From Vanilla planifolia (taxonomy: Eukaryota > Streptophyta > Magnoliopsida > Asparagales > Orchidaceae): DNA of 64,000 nucleotides. The notes below the pieces were generated by a model that ran no database searches, was not told the DNA's origin, and worked only from the letters and a program-made list of their open reading frames with translations. Shown here one piece after another: positions 50,401 to 61,929 of the stretch. The translations under genes and the position numbers were made by a program. The stretch's first letter is position 1; every line of letters starts with the position of its first letter. The stretch lies in contig CM043865.1 of assembly GCA_023846275.1 (NCBI GenBank), forward strand, positions 6,994,068 through 7,058,067. The letters run 5' to 3'.

Positions 50401-53400
50401 AGTGAAAGTCCATAACATAGGCGAGAAACCAATAAAAAAAAGTTCAAATAACTCCCTATTACCTCCTAAAACCATCTTTGTTAGCCAACACATTTTGCCC
50501 ATTCCTAAGAGTCTTCTTACTAAAATAAATGAAGGACTTGGTCTGAATCAAGTACAACCCAGACTAACATAACCTCATGGTAGATGACAACTTTCATGTC
50601 ACCAATTTGGTGGCTAAGCTAAAAAGTAGCACTTCAACTGCAAATAAAAAATGAGTAAAAATGAGTACAAAATGCACAACTATGGCCCAATAGAAGCTCC
50701 AACAAAGGTACTTTGGTAAATAAATAAACCCTAAACAAATGATCAAATCATCCCTACTTGAAACTACAAATCGTGTTGATCCAATGAAATCTCCACCCAT
50801 TGACGAGCAAAAAGCCTAAGCCTCAAGATGCAAAACTTCACCCAAGTACACACCACCTCTCTCGAAACCTTAAGTATCTAAAACTAACATCCAATATCTA
50901 CAACTTCATCACATAATATGTCTACTCCAATACTTCTACACTAACATCAAACAATTAGAAAGAGCTATGATCGAAGTTTGATCATAACTTCTTAGGTTAT
51001 AGATAAGTGCAATTAGTGTGCAAAGAAAATACTTCATCCCATTAAACATTATTTTGATCACCAAACAATGGTATATAAACTAATGGGCTACTAAATGTTC
51101 TAATCTTGAGAAAGATTATCAGAGGTGTCATTTGACCTTTAAAGCATGACCCCACTCTAAAGTAAATAAAGGCATTATTAGTAAGTTTCCATCCAATAAC
51201 TTTCCAATAGCCCATAAACATGGAAGCAATGGCCTCATTAATGATCGAAACTTGAGTATGCCTCAAAGAACAAACTACATAGTATACCTCCTTTGCAAGG
51301 ATATGCACAAAAAAGGAAGCAACCTGCACTTGATCAATGACATGAAAAGGTAGAAGGGGCATATCAAACATAAGGCAAACCCAAAACTTCACTTTCCCTT
51401 GAAGTAAATCATAGAGTATATTAGATATCTCATCAACACTCTCAACGTTATGTCCATGCTAATCATTTTAAAACGCACTCTCAACAAGTCTACTATCAAC
51501 ATTTCTTGACTCTACTAAAATAAGTGCTAAGGTTAAAGATTAATTTATACAATAAAGTATGAAAATCGCTAGAAAAAACCATGCTTGTGGTTTGCTTAGC
51601 CACAAGTTAACAAGTCACTCCAAAAAATAGTGAACAAATGAATGAGAGATCAAGTATAACATCCTTACTCCATTAGCTCAAGGCACGAAGAATCATGGCA
51701 TGCTTGAGGCTAAGGGTAGAGTTAGGGAAACCCAAGGCTAGTTAGTAATAAGCACTAACAATAATCTCTTTAGTAGTCTCAAAGAAAGTCCAACATCTTT
51801 GAACTTCTTCCAAGACCCATGCATCTTTCAGTCTAGAAATATGATCAAATGGAAGAATTGGGCAATGATTGAGGAAGATGACTCCTTGGCTATCTTGAAA
51901 AGACATTAGACTATTAGAGTTCATAAGTATTTTGTCCAATCAAACCATCATTTGAGTGCTAACCTCACTACGTTCCTCAACCTCCCAAAAAAGAGGTTAC
52001 CACAATGCACCAAGGGCTCAACAAACTCTATATCAACATTATCCAAAGAGCTTGTCCTTGCCTTCTTATTTTGGATGAGCAAGTAATTGAAATCCTATTC
52101 TATCATCCATCTAGAAAGAAGGGTTCTCCAATGCTCTCTTTCTATAAGATAGTCACAAGTAGTATATATAACATAGAAACCCCACTTAACTTTTTTTTTA
52201 CTCTAGGCTCAACCTTTGCAAAAATGGCTTGCTTGATGAAGCTATGATTATCTCCATTTGAGAACATGGTTGAGCCACTATAGTGTGATGCTCCCAAACT
52301 TCTTAAAAATGAGAATCAATTGAAAGTTCTATTGGAGACCAACGAGTTTATTACCTTTATATAAGAATTAAATTGCAACCTTGTCTCCATAAAAATGATG
52401 ATAAAAATATCATGCCTACAACAAGTAGTTGCAAGCGAAGGATTTTCTAATCCCCTCGTAGTTCATTTAATGAATTTACTCATGGAAGGATGAGAAAGGG
52501 AGTTGCTTGATCCCTTGCTTATGTTTGGGACTAACATTTAAGACCAGAAGTTCAAATGGCTTTGGCTCCCAATAAGCTTGGCAAATTCTCACTTTACCCA
52601 TGTGATTATACTCTTGCTCTTCACATTATCAATATGCCTATCCATAAACTTGCCAAAAGAACTTGAGTCATGAGAAGGCTTCTTGGTCTAGTAATTCATG
52701 GTTTTAGATGTGTGAAGTCAAGGGCATAGCCTTGGAGGCAAAAGGGCAAAAAAGCTTGAAAAAAATTGGATGAGGAGAAGAGAGTTAAACCTTTCTTAGC
52801 TTTTCCTTTGAAATATTACAACACACGAATGGAAGTTGGAGCATTGTTAGCTCATCACCTTTACCTGAGCCACATTAACTTTTTAATCATTGGCGCCCCA
52901 ATCACTAAACCACAAAATTGGGTGGATTTACTACATTTATTTTGCTTCCATAACTCATCAACAAAGTCCAAGGCTCCCTTCGCACTGAAGTAAGACTTAG
53001 CTCAAGCTATGCTCATTGACTGCACATCCCACTTATGACCTCCACATGAGTCAAATGGAGGAAAATAAAGAAATTGAGAAGTTCCTCCAACTTGGTAGTT
53101 TTTTAATTTGACTTTTTGATATAGTTTCACAATTTCATGATGAGAGTTGGAATTTAAATTTTTAGAATAATTTTCATGATTTATCTATGGAATAAATGAT
53201 GAAGATGTAGATGATTCCTAGGTTTGTATGGTTTTTCAAGATTTGATCTTTGTTGTATTGCTTCATTTATGAATATACTTCTAGATAATGAATGAAAGAA
53301 CTATTGCTTGGATTATCCATTATTTACCTTATAACTATTTTTATCCTTGGCACTGTGAGTAACCATCATGGTAGAAGTTGTGCTAGTGGTTAGGTAGCCA

Positions 53401-56400
53401 ACCTAGAACTATTGACAACCTCTTGGCTACATCCAACTTGCCTTTCAATAGAAAGTCACCTAGTCAACGAAATTATTCTCGATATGAAACTCAAAAGACA
53501 AATCCAAATTAATCCAGTGGTTTTCATAACTTATTTTTTTCTTTTCAAACTTTCAGAGAGCCACTAAATGAAATCCTCTGTTTTTTTAGAGGTGTTGATC
53601 CAAGCAGAAATGATTAAGCAATATCTTGAATATGATGACAACAACAACATGCCACCCCAATCCTTAATCCCCAAATTCCATTGCTAAAATAACAAGCAAT
53701 TCCACATATCACATTTGATCTTCACTAATGATCTCATTGTGTTTGGTGTTACTAAGGAATCCACCTTCAATAAAGAGACCAAACCTCCTAATGGACGTGC
53801 TTTTCAAATAAAAAGAAAATCAAAATGACTTGATCTAAATTACTTCAAAGGAGAAGGCCCACTTCTATAGATGGTGAGGACATGTATCCTAAACCTCAAC
53901 CCTGACCCTTGATGGCCAATTGGCCAACATGAGTATGTAGGAAATAAGAACACAATGGCCAACCTTCCAACATTTGAAGCAAAACCCTTCATTCTCTTCT
54001 AACTAAAAGAATCACTCATAATGTACTCAAACCCAAACTCAAGCTCTTAAAGCTAATGTGATCCTCAACACAAACTTTGGCATATGCAACTCTCTCTATG
54101 TTAGCTATACATAGATCCTTAAATAAGAAAATATCAAAAATTGACATAACCCTTACAACACTATCAACCCACAACTATATAGTGATAGTTTCAGAAGCCT
54201 CTTCCAAATAAAAATAGAAATATTAGGTAAGAAAGAAGTAATGAAACAAGAAAACCATGAACCCCACTCAAGGATTTGTTGTGACACAATTCAAGATCCA
54301 TCACTAAGAACCTCATCCATATGCTCAATTCTTTTGAAGAATCTCGTCCTCATGAAAGACCACATCTCCACACACCATATAGCTACTTTCTAGGATATTT
54401 TCCTCCAAACTTTACAAAATCCTTCTTCGAAGATCCCATGGTGGTTAGCCTATTCTATTGTTCTCACTTGTGGTTTGCTCTGCCATAACAACGCCTTTGC
54501 TCGCAACCAAGGTATCCATATTGCCTTCTATTCAACTCTTACTCTGAGAATGAGAAAAGAGAAAGCTAGTGGTTTGAAATAACTCTGCTCCCATTGAGCT
54601 CATTAAGCAAAGGGTTTGATAAGTGACAATCCTAGAGAATAATAATTTTCCCATGAAGCTATAGCCTACAACCATAGAAAGTAGATTTCATGCATAACTA
54701 CAAAAACTATGAGAACAAGTGGTGGAGCTTGAGGGAACAAGGTCAAAGCACACCTTGTCACTGACCCTTCTATGAAAATCATCATTCTAGAGTTACACAT
54801 TACAACATCACCTCTAATTCAAGACAAGATTTGACAAAACCAATACTCCTTCCTCAATAGCAGCAAGAGAATTAGTTGAGCTTGAAATAAGTTAATCAAA
54901 GTTACTATGAAATCACTATTTTGGATTAGCTTCAATCAATACTAAAAGCATTAGTTTTAACTTAAATCAACCTAAAATATATATAAATATTGGATATTTA
55001 GTCCAGTTAGAATTACAAATCATGTTGCAATGATAATTGACCACAAATATTGAAGAATAACATGTTTTGTTACTTGTTTCTAAACTCTTTAAGATGTTGG
55101 AACAATTGATGGATTCATCAATACTAGGACAGGTAAATTTGCTGCAATAAAGTGTTTATAAATCATTGTGATTATAATATCCTACTTTAAATTAAAGATA
55201 AATTTAAATGAGAAGATAGTCTTGTATGATATTAATACATAACCTGTAAAATGCAAACACACGAATATAACGAATTTATAGAGATAAATATGTTGAAATA
55301 GATGGGTTATACTTTAAAAGATAACTAAAAATAAATAACTACTCAATAAGATTGGTGTTAATTAAAATTAATCACAAGAAAAGTAAGCTTAGTTGGTTTG
55401 AACAATCTAAATACAGACCACTTAATGCTCTTTGAAGAGATGAATTGGAACCCTACCCTTAAATAATGGAGGAGCAAGGACAAAAAAATGACAAGAGAAT
55501 ACTACAAAGGATATACATTCTTGGATCTAAAAGAAGAGCCTTTTTGGGAAATAAAAGTGCAATGATTTAAACAAATTCATGAAGTCGACATTAATTAGAT
55601 AAAAGCTTGCTATTTTTGTTGTTATGGTAGTTGTGATATCATTGAAAAAGAACCATGTCTCAATGCTTGTTTCAAGGATAAAAAATTAAAGACAACCTTC
55701 AAGCTATCTATATATCCTACTGCTATACCCTTTGGTTCACTTAAATCATGTTTAAACACCAAAAGAAACTGAGAAACAAAAATATGATTTTCCGCTTGTA
55801 AATTTTTATATCCTCATTTTCATCCTCCAAGATATCCTTTAAATATTCTTGAATGTCTAAGATCCTTACTCGCATTTATGCAACCACAGAATACATCCCC
55901 TTAAATCCTGCAATCTTTTCCTCCTTCATTCAGGGTTGAGAGGCGGACCACCATTTCAAAAAGAATTTCAGTAAGGCAAGAAGAATTTTTACAATTCAGA
56001 ACTGCAAAAATTTTCCTCCAAATCAAACTTGTTAAACTTTATGCAAACCTCATGGTCAAACTTAATTTTCATGGATCAAAACTTTCCATAACTAAAATAT
56101 AATTTCTGAGGTCCAACCAGCTATTTAATTTTTCTTTTAACATTTACTTGATACCTATAGGGTGAACTATTTTGTCTAACTTATACAGCACAGCTGGTAA
56201 TCTCTAATGAAGGAGATGATACATCAAAATAATGGTCTATTAAGTAGTGGGGGTGAACCAGTGAACTGCTCATTTAATCAAACTATTTAACTCATTTGAG
56301 TATAATACGTGTAATAAGTATTATAAACTATTTCAGAAGCCAAGAATGAAAGCATAGAAATCTTATGATTTGCATGTCACCAAGATATGCAACTTAACTT

Positions 56401-59400
56401 TTGCCTCCAATTGAGTAATGCTGTGTCAAATTTTAGATTGCCTTGAAATATCAAATTTTTAATCTTGTACAAGTAATGGTAAAAGAGCTACCTAGAAAAG
56501 TAAGCCAATTTTATGACGTATTTTATAAGGCATCAAGCATAAAAAAGATAAATGGTGCCCTCCAAATGCAGAAAGCAATACTTATAAACAAAGTATTTTA
56601 AATCCAAAGCCATTAGCTTTACTTCATAGATTTAAATATAACCGCAGGATATCTTCCAAACTCAGGTTTTCTTTTTTTGCATGGTAAATATCCAAATCAT
56701 AAAACATATGAACTTTCCTTAAAGATTTGTCATAACAATGCTTGATTGAGACCAGATAACCATATAATAAAACTAAGAACAGTCCTGACTAACTTCAATA
56801 ACAAAGATATCTTACACTAAGTTTTACAAGCTCAAACATCAAAATTTATTGATAAGGAAATTGAATAAGTGGTGCTTTCTTACAGGCATGAATGAAGCCC
56901 AAATATCAACCCTATAATTACAAAGTCTGTGTTTTCTTGCATGAGTATGAAAGCATAAGGTGAAGATGATAACACAAATCACCCATGCATGAATAATCAA
57001 AGGATTAGATCACAAATTTTAATGAGTATTACCTGCTGTTGTGCAAATGTATTCAATGGATGAAGTTTGTGAATCCAGTTCCTATGTTGAAAAAGACAAC
57101 AAAATCAAGTAGTAACTGCCTTGCTCTTATAAAGCTGTACATATCTCATACATTAAAACCATTTGAAAAGCAAAGTTTTCTTGGACGAAAATATTTCCCA
57201 AGTAGCATAAGTAACAAAATTTTCCAGAAAATAGAAAGACAAAAATAATAAAAACAATGCAAAAGGAAAAAATGTTTTCTTTAAATTGGCAACTCGAACA
57301 TATAAAGCATTTTGAAGTTCAAGAGTAGCACATCTCTTTTCTAGTCATTTTTTAATTGCTATTTACAAAAGAATATTCCAAAAACTCTTCTCAAATAGGA
57401 TGTACTATGTGGCCAAGACTTTGAATTGTTCAAACTACCCAAGTTGATTCTTCATTAGCTCAACCTTAATCAATATTACACCTATTTTTAAATGTACCTA
57501 TTTTTAATCATATCTTTTCAAGTATAAACAGTCATTCATCATTGTATTATCATGAAGCAAACCTTCAATCTTCAATGGTATGTCTTGATTGCACAAAACT
57601 AAATTTTCTCCATTTTATTTGATATGCTTGGAATATATTATTCAAAACTAAACCAAACTATCCATTTGAACAATAAAACTGAGATAATGAAAACTCTCCA
57701 TTTTAATACTTAATGAAACACTAGTTGTACCCTCTACTTCATTAGACATATACATTGACTAAACTTGAATTCCATATGACCAATTTTAAATCAACTAAAT
57801 CAAGAACAAGAAGTAATTGATGAAAGAAGTCCAAATACAATGAATTGAATTTTGACTATCCTCAAAAACAAAAACCGGTTTTCCAATACTGATTGCACCT
57901 TATCTTTCTTGTCGCAAAGCATACGCATTTTACAAATTATCACAACCCCAATTACTTAACCTTCCAGTTAGTGAAGCTACTCTTGGACGAATTTTTAATG
58001 TTCATGGGAAACTTGTTGATAATTTAGGTCCTGTCGATAGTTACATAACATCTCCTATTCATAAATCTGAATAACTTAGATTCTTAAATTGTTCTCCATA
58101 GATCAAGTTTGGTTATAGCCATGATCTAATCTTGTTAACATTTAAAATATCAATGACATGTAATGTGATGTCAACTTGAATTTGGACAATACAAACATCC
58201 ATAATCAACACCTAAAAGATAAAAACTTAAATAAGAGCCCTAAAAAAACTCAACTTTAAAAGAAAAATATTACTCAATCAACCTAAAGAACAACACATGC
58301 AATAACTCCCTTAAGCAAGTCATTAATAACATCAATATATGCAATGCTTACTTATTTTTTTCTAATATCATTCATGTAGTTATCTTGAAATATTATCATA
58401 TTATTATTTCTAAATTAATAAAAACTAAAAACACACCTTTCTTGCTCCAAATTTCTCTATTAACACTCTTAGCATGTTTATGTGGCCTACCTTCCTAGAA
58501 AAACAAAATTATTTTTAAGATATATTGATTTACATAATAATATGTATTTAATCAACCTTCCAAGTTTCAAAATATGATTCCACAATTTAATTTTTTTATG
58601 ATTAGCACACTAAACTTCTCCATTATTCCTTTAAGGGAATATCAAACTAATTTTCTCTATTCATGCAGCATCTTTTAAATCTGCAAAACATAACTGAATA
58701 ATTTACCAATCCAAAGAATACGTTTTTTTTTTTTTTTCCAAACATTTTCATGCAATTTACATGAATGTAATCCTAGCCTACAACTTATATGTATTTAGTA
58801 ATCTTCATGAATTCTCTCATTTCGTTCTTATTGATTTGCTTATAAAGAAAAATAACTAGTTCTCTTTTGAACAATAAAGATCTAAATTAGCGATAAAGTT
58901 GAATCTTTATTTAAAGACTTATTGAAAAAACCTTTTACCTAGACAATAATTCACTATAATCAAGTAATACATTGATTTTCTTTTCTCACACTTTGGCATG
59001 TTGAAGGTATAGAATTAGACTTCACACAGCTAATTACTATAAAAGGTGGAGGTGATTCACGATGACTAACATTAACATGCAAATAGGACAACACACTATT
59101 ACGGATCTTTTAAACAGGCAAGGAATCATGAAAAATACAATTAGCTTCAACCCATATCTTAGGAAAAATGATGATATCAATCCCAAGCACAAGATTGCTC
59201 CACATCACTAATTGTTATGACCATCCAACCATCAATAGTAAAATCCACCCAATATCATGATCATTGCACTACACATCAATGATATCCTAATGTAGGCAAT
59301 AGCAATAGGATTATGTTCAAACCCCAAGAGGTAAACTTAGTACAAAAAGGATGAGTAATTGAATCAACTCTAGATCAAGGATAATTGATCATCGACATCT

Positions 59401-61925
59401 TGAAAAAACAAAAAATGGAAACCACTACATTAGCTATATATAATGCTTCAACAAACAAACTTATACTAAAATTGGAGATAAAACCCCAAAAATTAAAAAA
59501 ATCAATACATAAGCAAGGCTATTGAATATAATAATAGTTAAATTAACTAGTCCTAGAGCTACAACCTTGCTACTAAATTGAGCATTTTAATCAATGGTAT
59601 TTATGAAAGATATCAATACCAAACATAACTGACATTTGGTGAGCAATGTACACTATTGCCCTCAAAACACTTGGATAAGCCAATTTTGTACCTGAGTGTT
59701 CATTCTTATAAAACTGAAAGAAAGAAGAGAAAAGATCTAAAGAATGAAGCTAGAAGCATGGGGAACTCAAAATAAAGCCATGTGGTAATCATTATCAAGA
59801 TTGGGAGCGCCTGAGCCATCATGAAGCAATCAAATAAGACCTTTAAATGGCTGTCTTTGTAAGAAAAACTAAAATTTTAATGTAAAATTCACTAATTTTG
59901 GTTTAAACTTTTAGAGTACTTGAAAATCAATTACATGAGACCTTCAAATCAAATCAGATCTGAAGAGCTTTTAACTAAAATTTGGTACGAACTCTAAATT
60001 TTTTTTATTGAACATTATGCAACTCCAACATATCAACTTAAATGGTATATCACAATTTTGGAAAACAAAGTTTCTAATTTTGCTATTGAATTTTGTATAT
60101 GTCATACATAATCAATAATTTGAGACCATCAAAACATAGAATTTTTGTAAGATTTACATCAACAATTGTGGTTCACTAAATTTAACATCATATTTTGTAT
60201 GAAATTCCTGCAAAATAGATCATATATGCATTCAAAACAAACCTATTTTTGTGAACTATATACATCACAGTTTTGGAACTGAAGTTTCTAATCTTGGTTT
60301 CTGGTTTTTATGGCCTTACCACATAATCAAGAATATTTAGCATTCAAAGCACCCCAATCTTTGTGAGTTTTACAATATAATTTTGGAATCAAACACTTCA
60401 AAAGTTCCTGCAACAAGATCATATGCAGCACAAAGCACTCAAGTAATTGTTAGCTATAAATCAAAATTTAGTAACAAAATTCTCTGATTATTGTACTGAA
60501 TTAAGATGTTGTGAAATACATAGCTAGTGCTAACCACAAATTTTTCCATAATGAAGAAGAAAGACGAATCAATTCCAAGCAGCAATGTTTCATGTAACAA
60601 ATCCCCCCACAAAGGAAGACTCCGGCTATCATTCCATTAGCCCAAGCATGCACCTGAGACCCGTCTTTGCCTTATGAATCAAAGATGCCATAACATGATT
60701 CAGAAGATTCACATTATTTTATTCAACCCTAGGGGATCAAGTTGACACCAATAGCCTTTGGAGACCAAGGATGAGAGGTTCTTAGCATAAAATAGCAAGA
60801 TTAATATCAACTCAAGGCATCCTATAGCACCCATTGCTTACACAAGCATTCACTATGATTCACACCCATCTCAGGTAACTCTATGTCTGAAACCCTATAT
60901 GTTTTGCAAGGAGTTTAGACCATGCATCTAACGAGACCCATGTACTCCTATTGACATAATGGATCTTCTATGCCCTCAATATGATCTTTCCCAATTTAAG
61001 GGATTTTTAACACAAAGGCTCATGATTTATAGATCCCCCTGTACTTCATTCACTTGCAGCACCTCAAGTTTCCATGGTACACACCATTTTTCCATAGGCA
61101 CAGGTAAATCCCATCGCCATTCCTGATCCTCGTCCCCCATATATTTTTAGGGCAGTAAGAAGATGGATTGGGCTGGGACTTACATGTGCCTCCTTACCTT
61201 TTAGCAAATCGTTATGCTAGCTAAATTGCTCCAAATTCTCTATGTTCTTGCAAGTTGAAATTGAATCATGCTTATAAAAAATTGCCTTATTTTAATATTG
61301 TTTTAGGCTGCTTGTTTCTTCCACTAAACATCTTTATCCTTAAGAATACCTTTTAAATTCTCCAAATGTATTCTTAACTAACAAATACAATTAGCATGAA
61401 TATGCCACAGTTCCAAAGGCAAAGCAGCTGCAAAACATGAATTTTCAAATTCACATGTTAGTCCCATATTGACCACCCTTGCACTTCTCAGATAGCTTCA
61501 TTCACACAGCAAAGTTTATACAAGTGATCGAGTGAGGAAATTGAGCTATGATACAGATTTATTGCATCACGTTCATTTTCCATTTTTTTATTCTATTACT
61601 CTCTAATAAGTGAAATTATGCTTTCTCAATATACCATCAAGTTCTCCCTTATCCCTTATCACAAAATCGTCAGCCCATAAACTTGGTTATTTGTTTTGGT
61701 TTAAGAGGTTGGTTTTGAGTAGCTATTATAAACAGCCAAATAAAAAGCATAGAATATAATGGCTCATTTTGCTAAATAGATCTGAAACAAAAAAGCAATT
61801 ATAAGAACAAATTAATGAAAAAAAACATTCGAGAAAGAAAGCCATACTGCATGCAAACGAGCAACATTAATATTTTTCTCCCCAGCATCGATGCCTGTAA
61901 CACAGGCACCCATCCTAGCAATAGG
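45487..61925 (-). CDS. COQ3, ubiquinone biosynthesis O-methyltransferase (3' six exons)
   Basis: SAM-dependent methyltransferase (UbiG/COQ3 family) that does both O-methylations of the ubiquinone ring on the mitochondrial inner membrane. Six minus-strand exons join in frame to 525 bases, 174 residues plus stop: 61,848-61,925, 57,033-57,081, 46,436-46,485, 46,088-46,237, 45,842-45,922 and 45,487-45,603. Family hallmarks include [18 protein letters not shown] just after the SAM-binding glycine motif, [52 protein letters not shown] and [11 protein letters not shown]. All splice sites are GT-AG and no frame is broken. The N-terminal half, including the targeting peptide and the glycine motif, lies beyond the right edge. 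The introns of 10,547 and 4,766 bases are unusually long for this gene; the other three are 165-238 bases. Confidence 0.92.
45842..45922 (-). CDS. COQ3 exon with PRGTHQW motif
   Basis: 27 residues, [20 protein letters not shown] then LQRASIS. The acceptor is AATTATAG and the donor TCG|GTAACT. Confidence 0.9.
46088..46237 (-). CDS. COQ3 core exon with VIEHVADP motif
   Basis: 50 residues from [15 protein letters not shown] to AEYLLNW, containing the [11 protein letters not shown] segment thought to contact the membrane. The acceptor is GTTTTCAG and the donor TGG|GTATGT. Confidence 0.92.
46436..46485 (-). CDS. COQ3 50-base exon
   Basis: Completes a split Glu codon and encodes [16 protein letters not shown]. 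The acceptor is CTCTGCAG and the donor GAG|GTATGT. Confidence 0.88.
47030..47625. mobile_element. possible MITE in COQ3 intron
   Basis: A GC-richer block is flanked by imperfect inverted ends, TTTGAAAGCTTGAAATTTGA on the left and, read on the other strand, TTTGAAGTCTGCGCATTTAA on the right. No transposase frame. The target duplication was not resolved, so this is only a guess at a non-autonomous DNA transposon. Confidence 0.25.
47436..47465. repeat. (TC)n microsatellite
   Basis: About 15 uninterrupted TC units within the COQ3 intron. Confidence 0.95.
49600..54900 (-). mobile_element. decayed L1-type LINE in COQ3 intron
   Basis: On the minus strand, pieces appear in the L1 order. A zinc-knuckle-like [10 protein letters not shown] (about 53,952-53,984) fits ORF1. 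A stretch at 51,742-51,939 reads [10 protein letters not shown] then [15 protein letters not shown], like the end of the endonuclease domain (SDHCPI, then the R-F-E-N-x-W region). A stretch at 50,125-50,166 reads [12 protein letters not shown], matching the GGLGIRNL motif after the reverse transcriptase. Many stops and frame changes separate them, so the element is dead. It lies in the same orientation as COQ3. The ends are uncertain, and no poly-A tail was seen at the low-coordinate side. Confidence 0.6.
54900..57030. other. COQ3 10.5-kb intron, proximal part
   Basis: AT-rich intron sequence. No exon or element was recognised. Confidence 0.45.
57033..57081 (-). CDS. COQ3 49-base exon
   Basis: Encodes [16 protein letters not shown] plus one base of the next Glu codon. 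The acceptor is CAACATAG and the donor GCAG|GTAATA. It matches the LDP.TS.IEY.CTTAE segment of plant COQ3. Confidence 0.85.
57090..59870. other. COQ3 4.8-kb intron, distal part
   Basis: AT-rich, with a T-run at 58,723-58,737. A few minus-strand words near 59,100-59,300 (such as [10 protein letters not shown]) faintly recall a retroelement protease, but too weakly to call. Confidence 0.35.
59875..60480. repeat. three diverged tandem units, about 185-215 bp
   Basis: Blocks like CACARTTTTGGAA...AAGTTTCTAAT and ACATAATCAAKAAT recur at a 215-base offset (60,051 and 60,266; 60,106 and 60,321). A third, more diverged copy begins near 59,880. Confidence 0.55.
60490..61840. other. COQ3 4.8-kb intron, proximal part
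   Basis: A somewhat GC-richer stretch at 60,590-61,170 (CCCCCCACAAAGGAAGACTCC and others) may be another decayed insertion. No readable protein. Confidence 0.35.
61848..61925 (-). CDS. COQ3 exon after the glycine-rich SAM motif
   Basis: 26 residues, [20 protein letters not shown] then VARLHA. The GID acidic residue would bind the SAM ribose. The acceptor CTGTGTAG shows that at least one upstream exon exists. Confidence 0.9.
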
Positions 61926-61929
61926 CTAC

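Noticed and set aside
59100-59300. Minus-strand hint of a retroelement protease
   Set aside because: Only one short word looks right; too weak to name an element.
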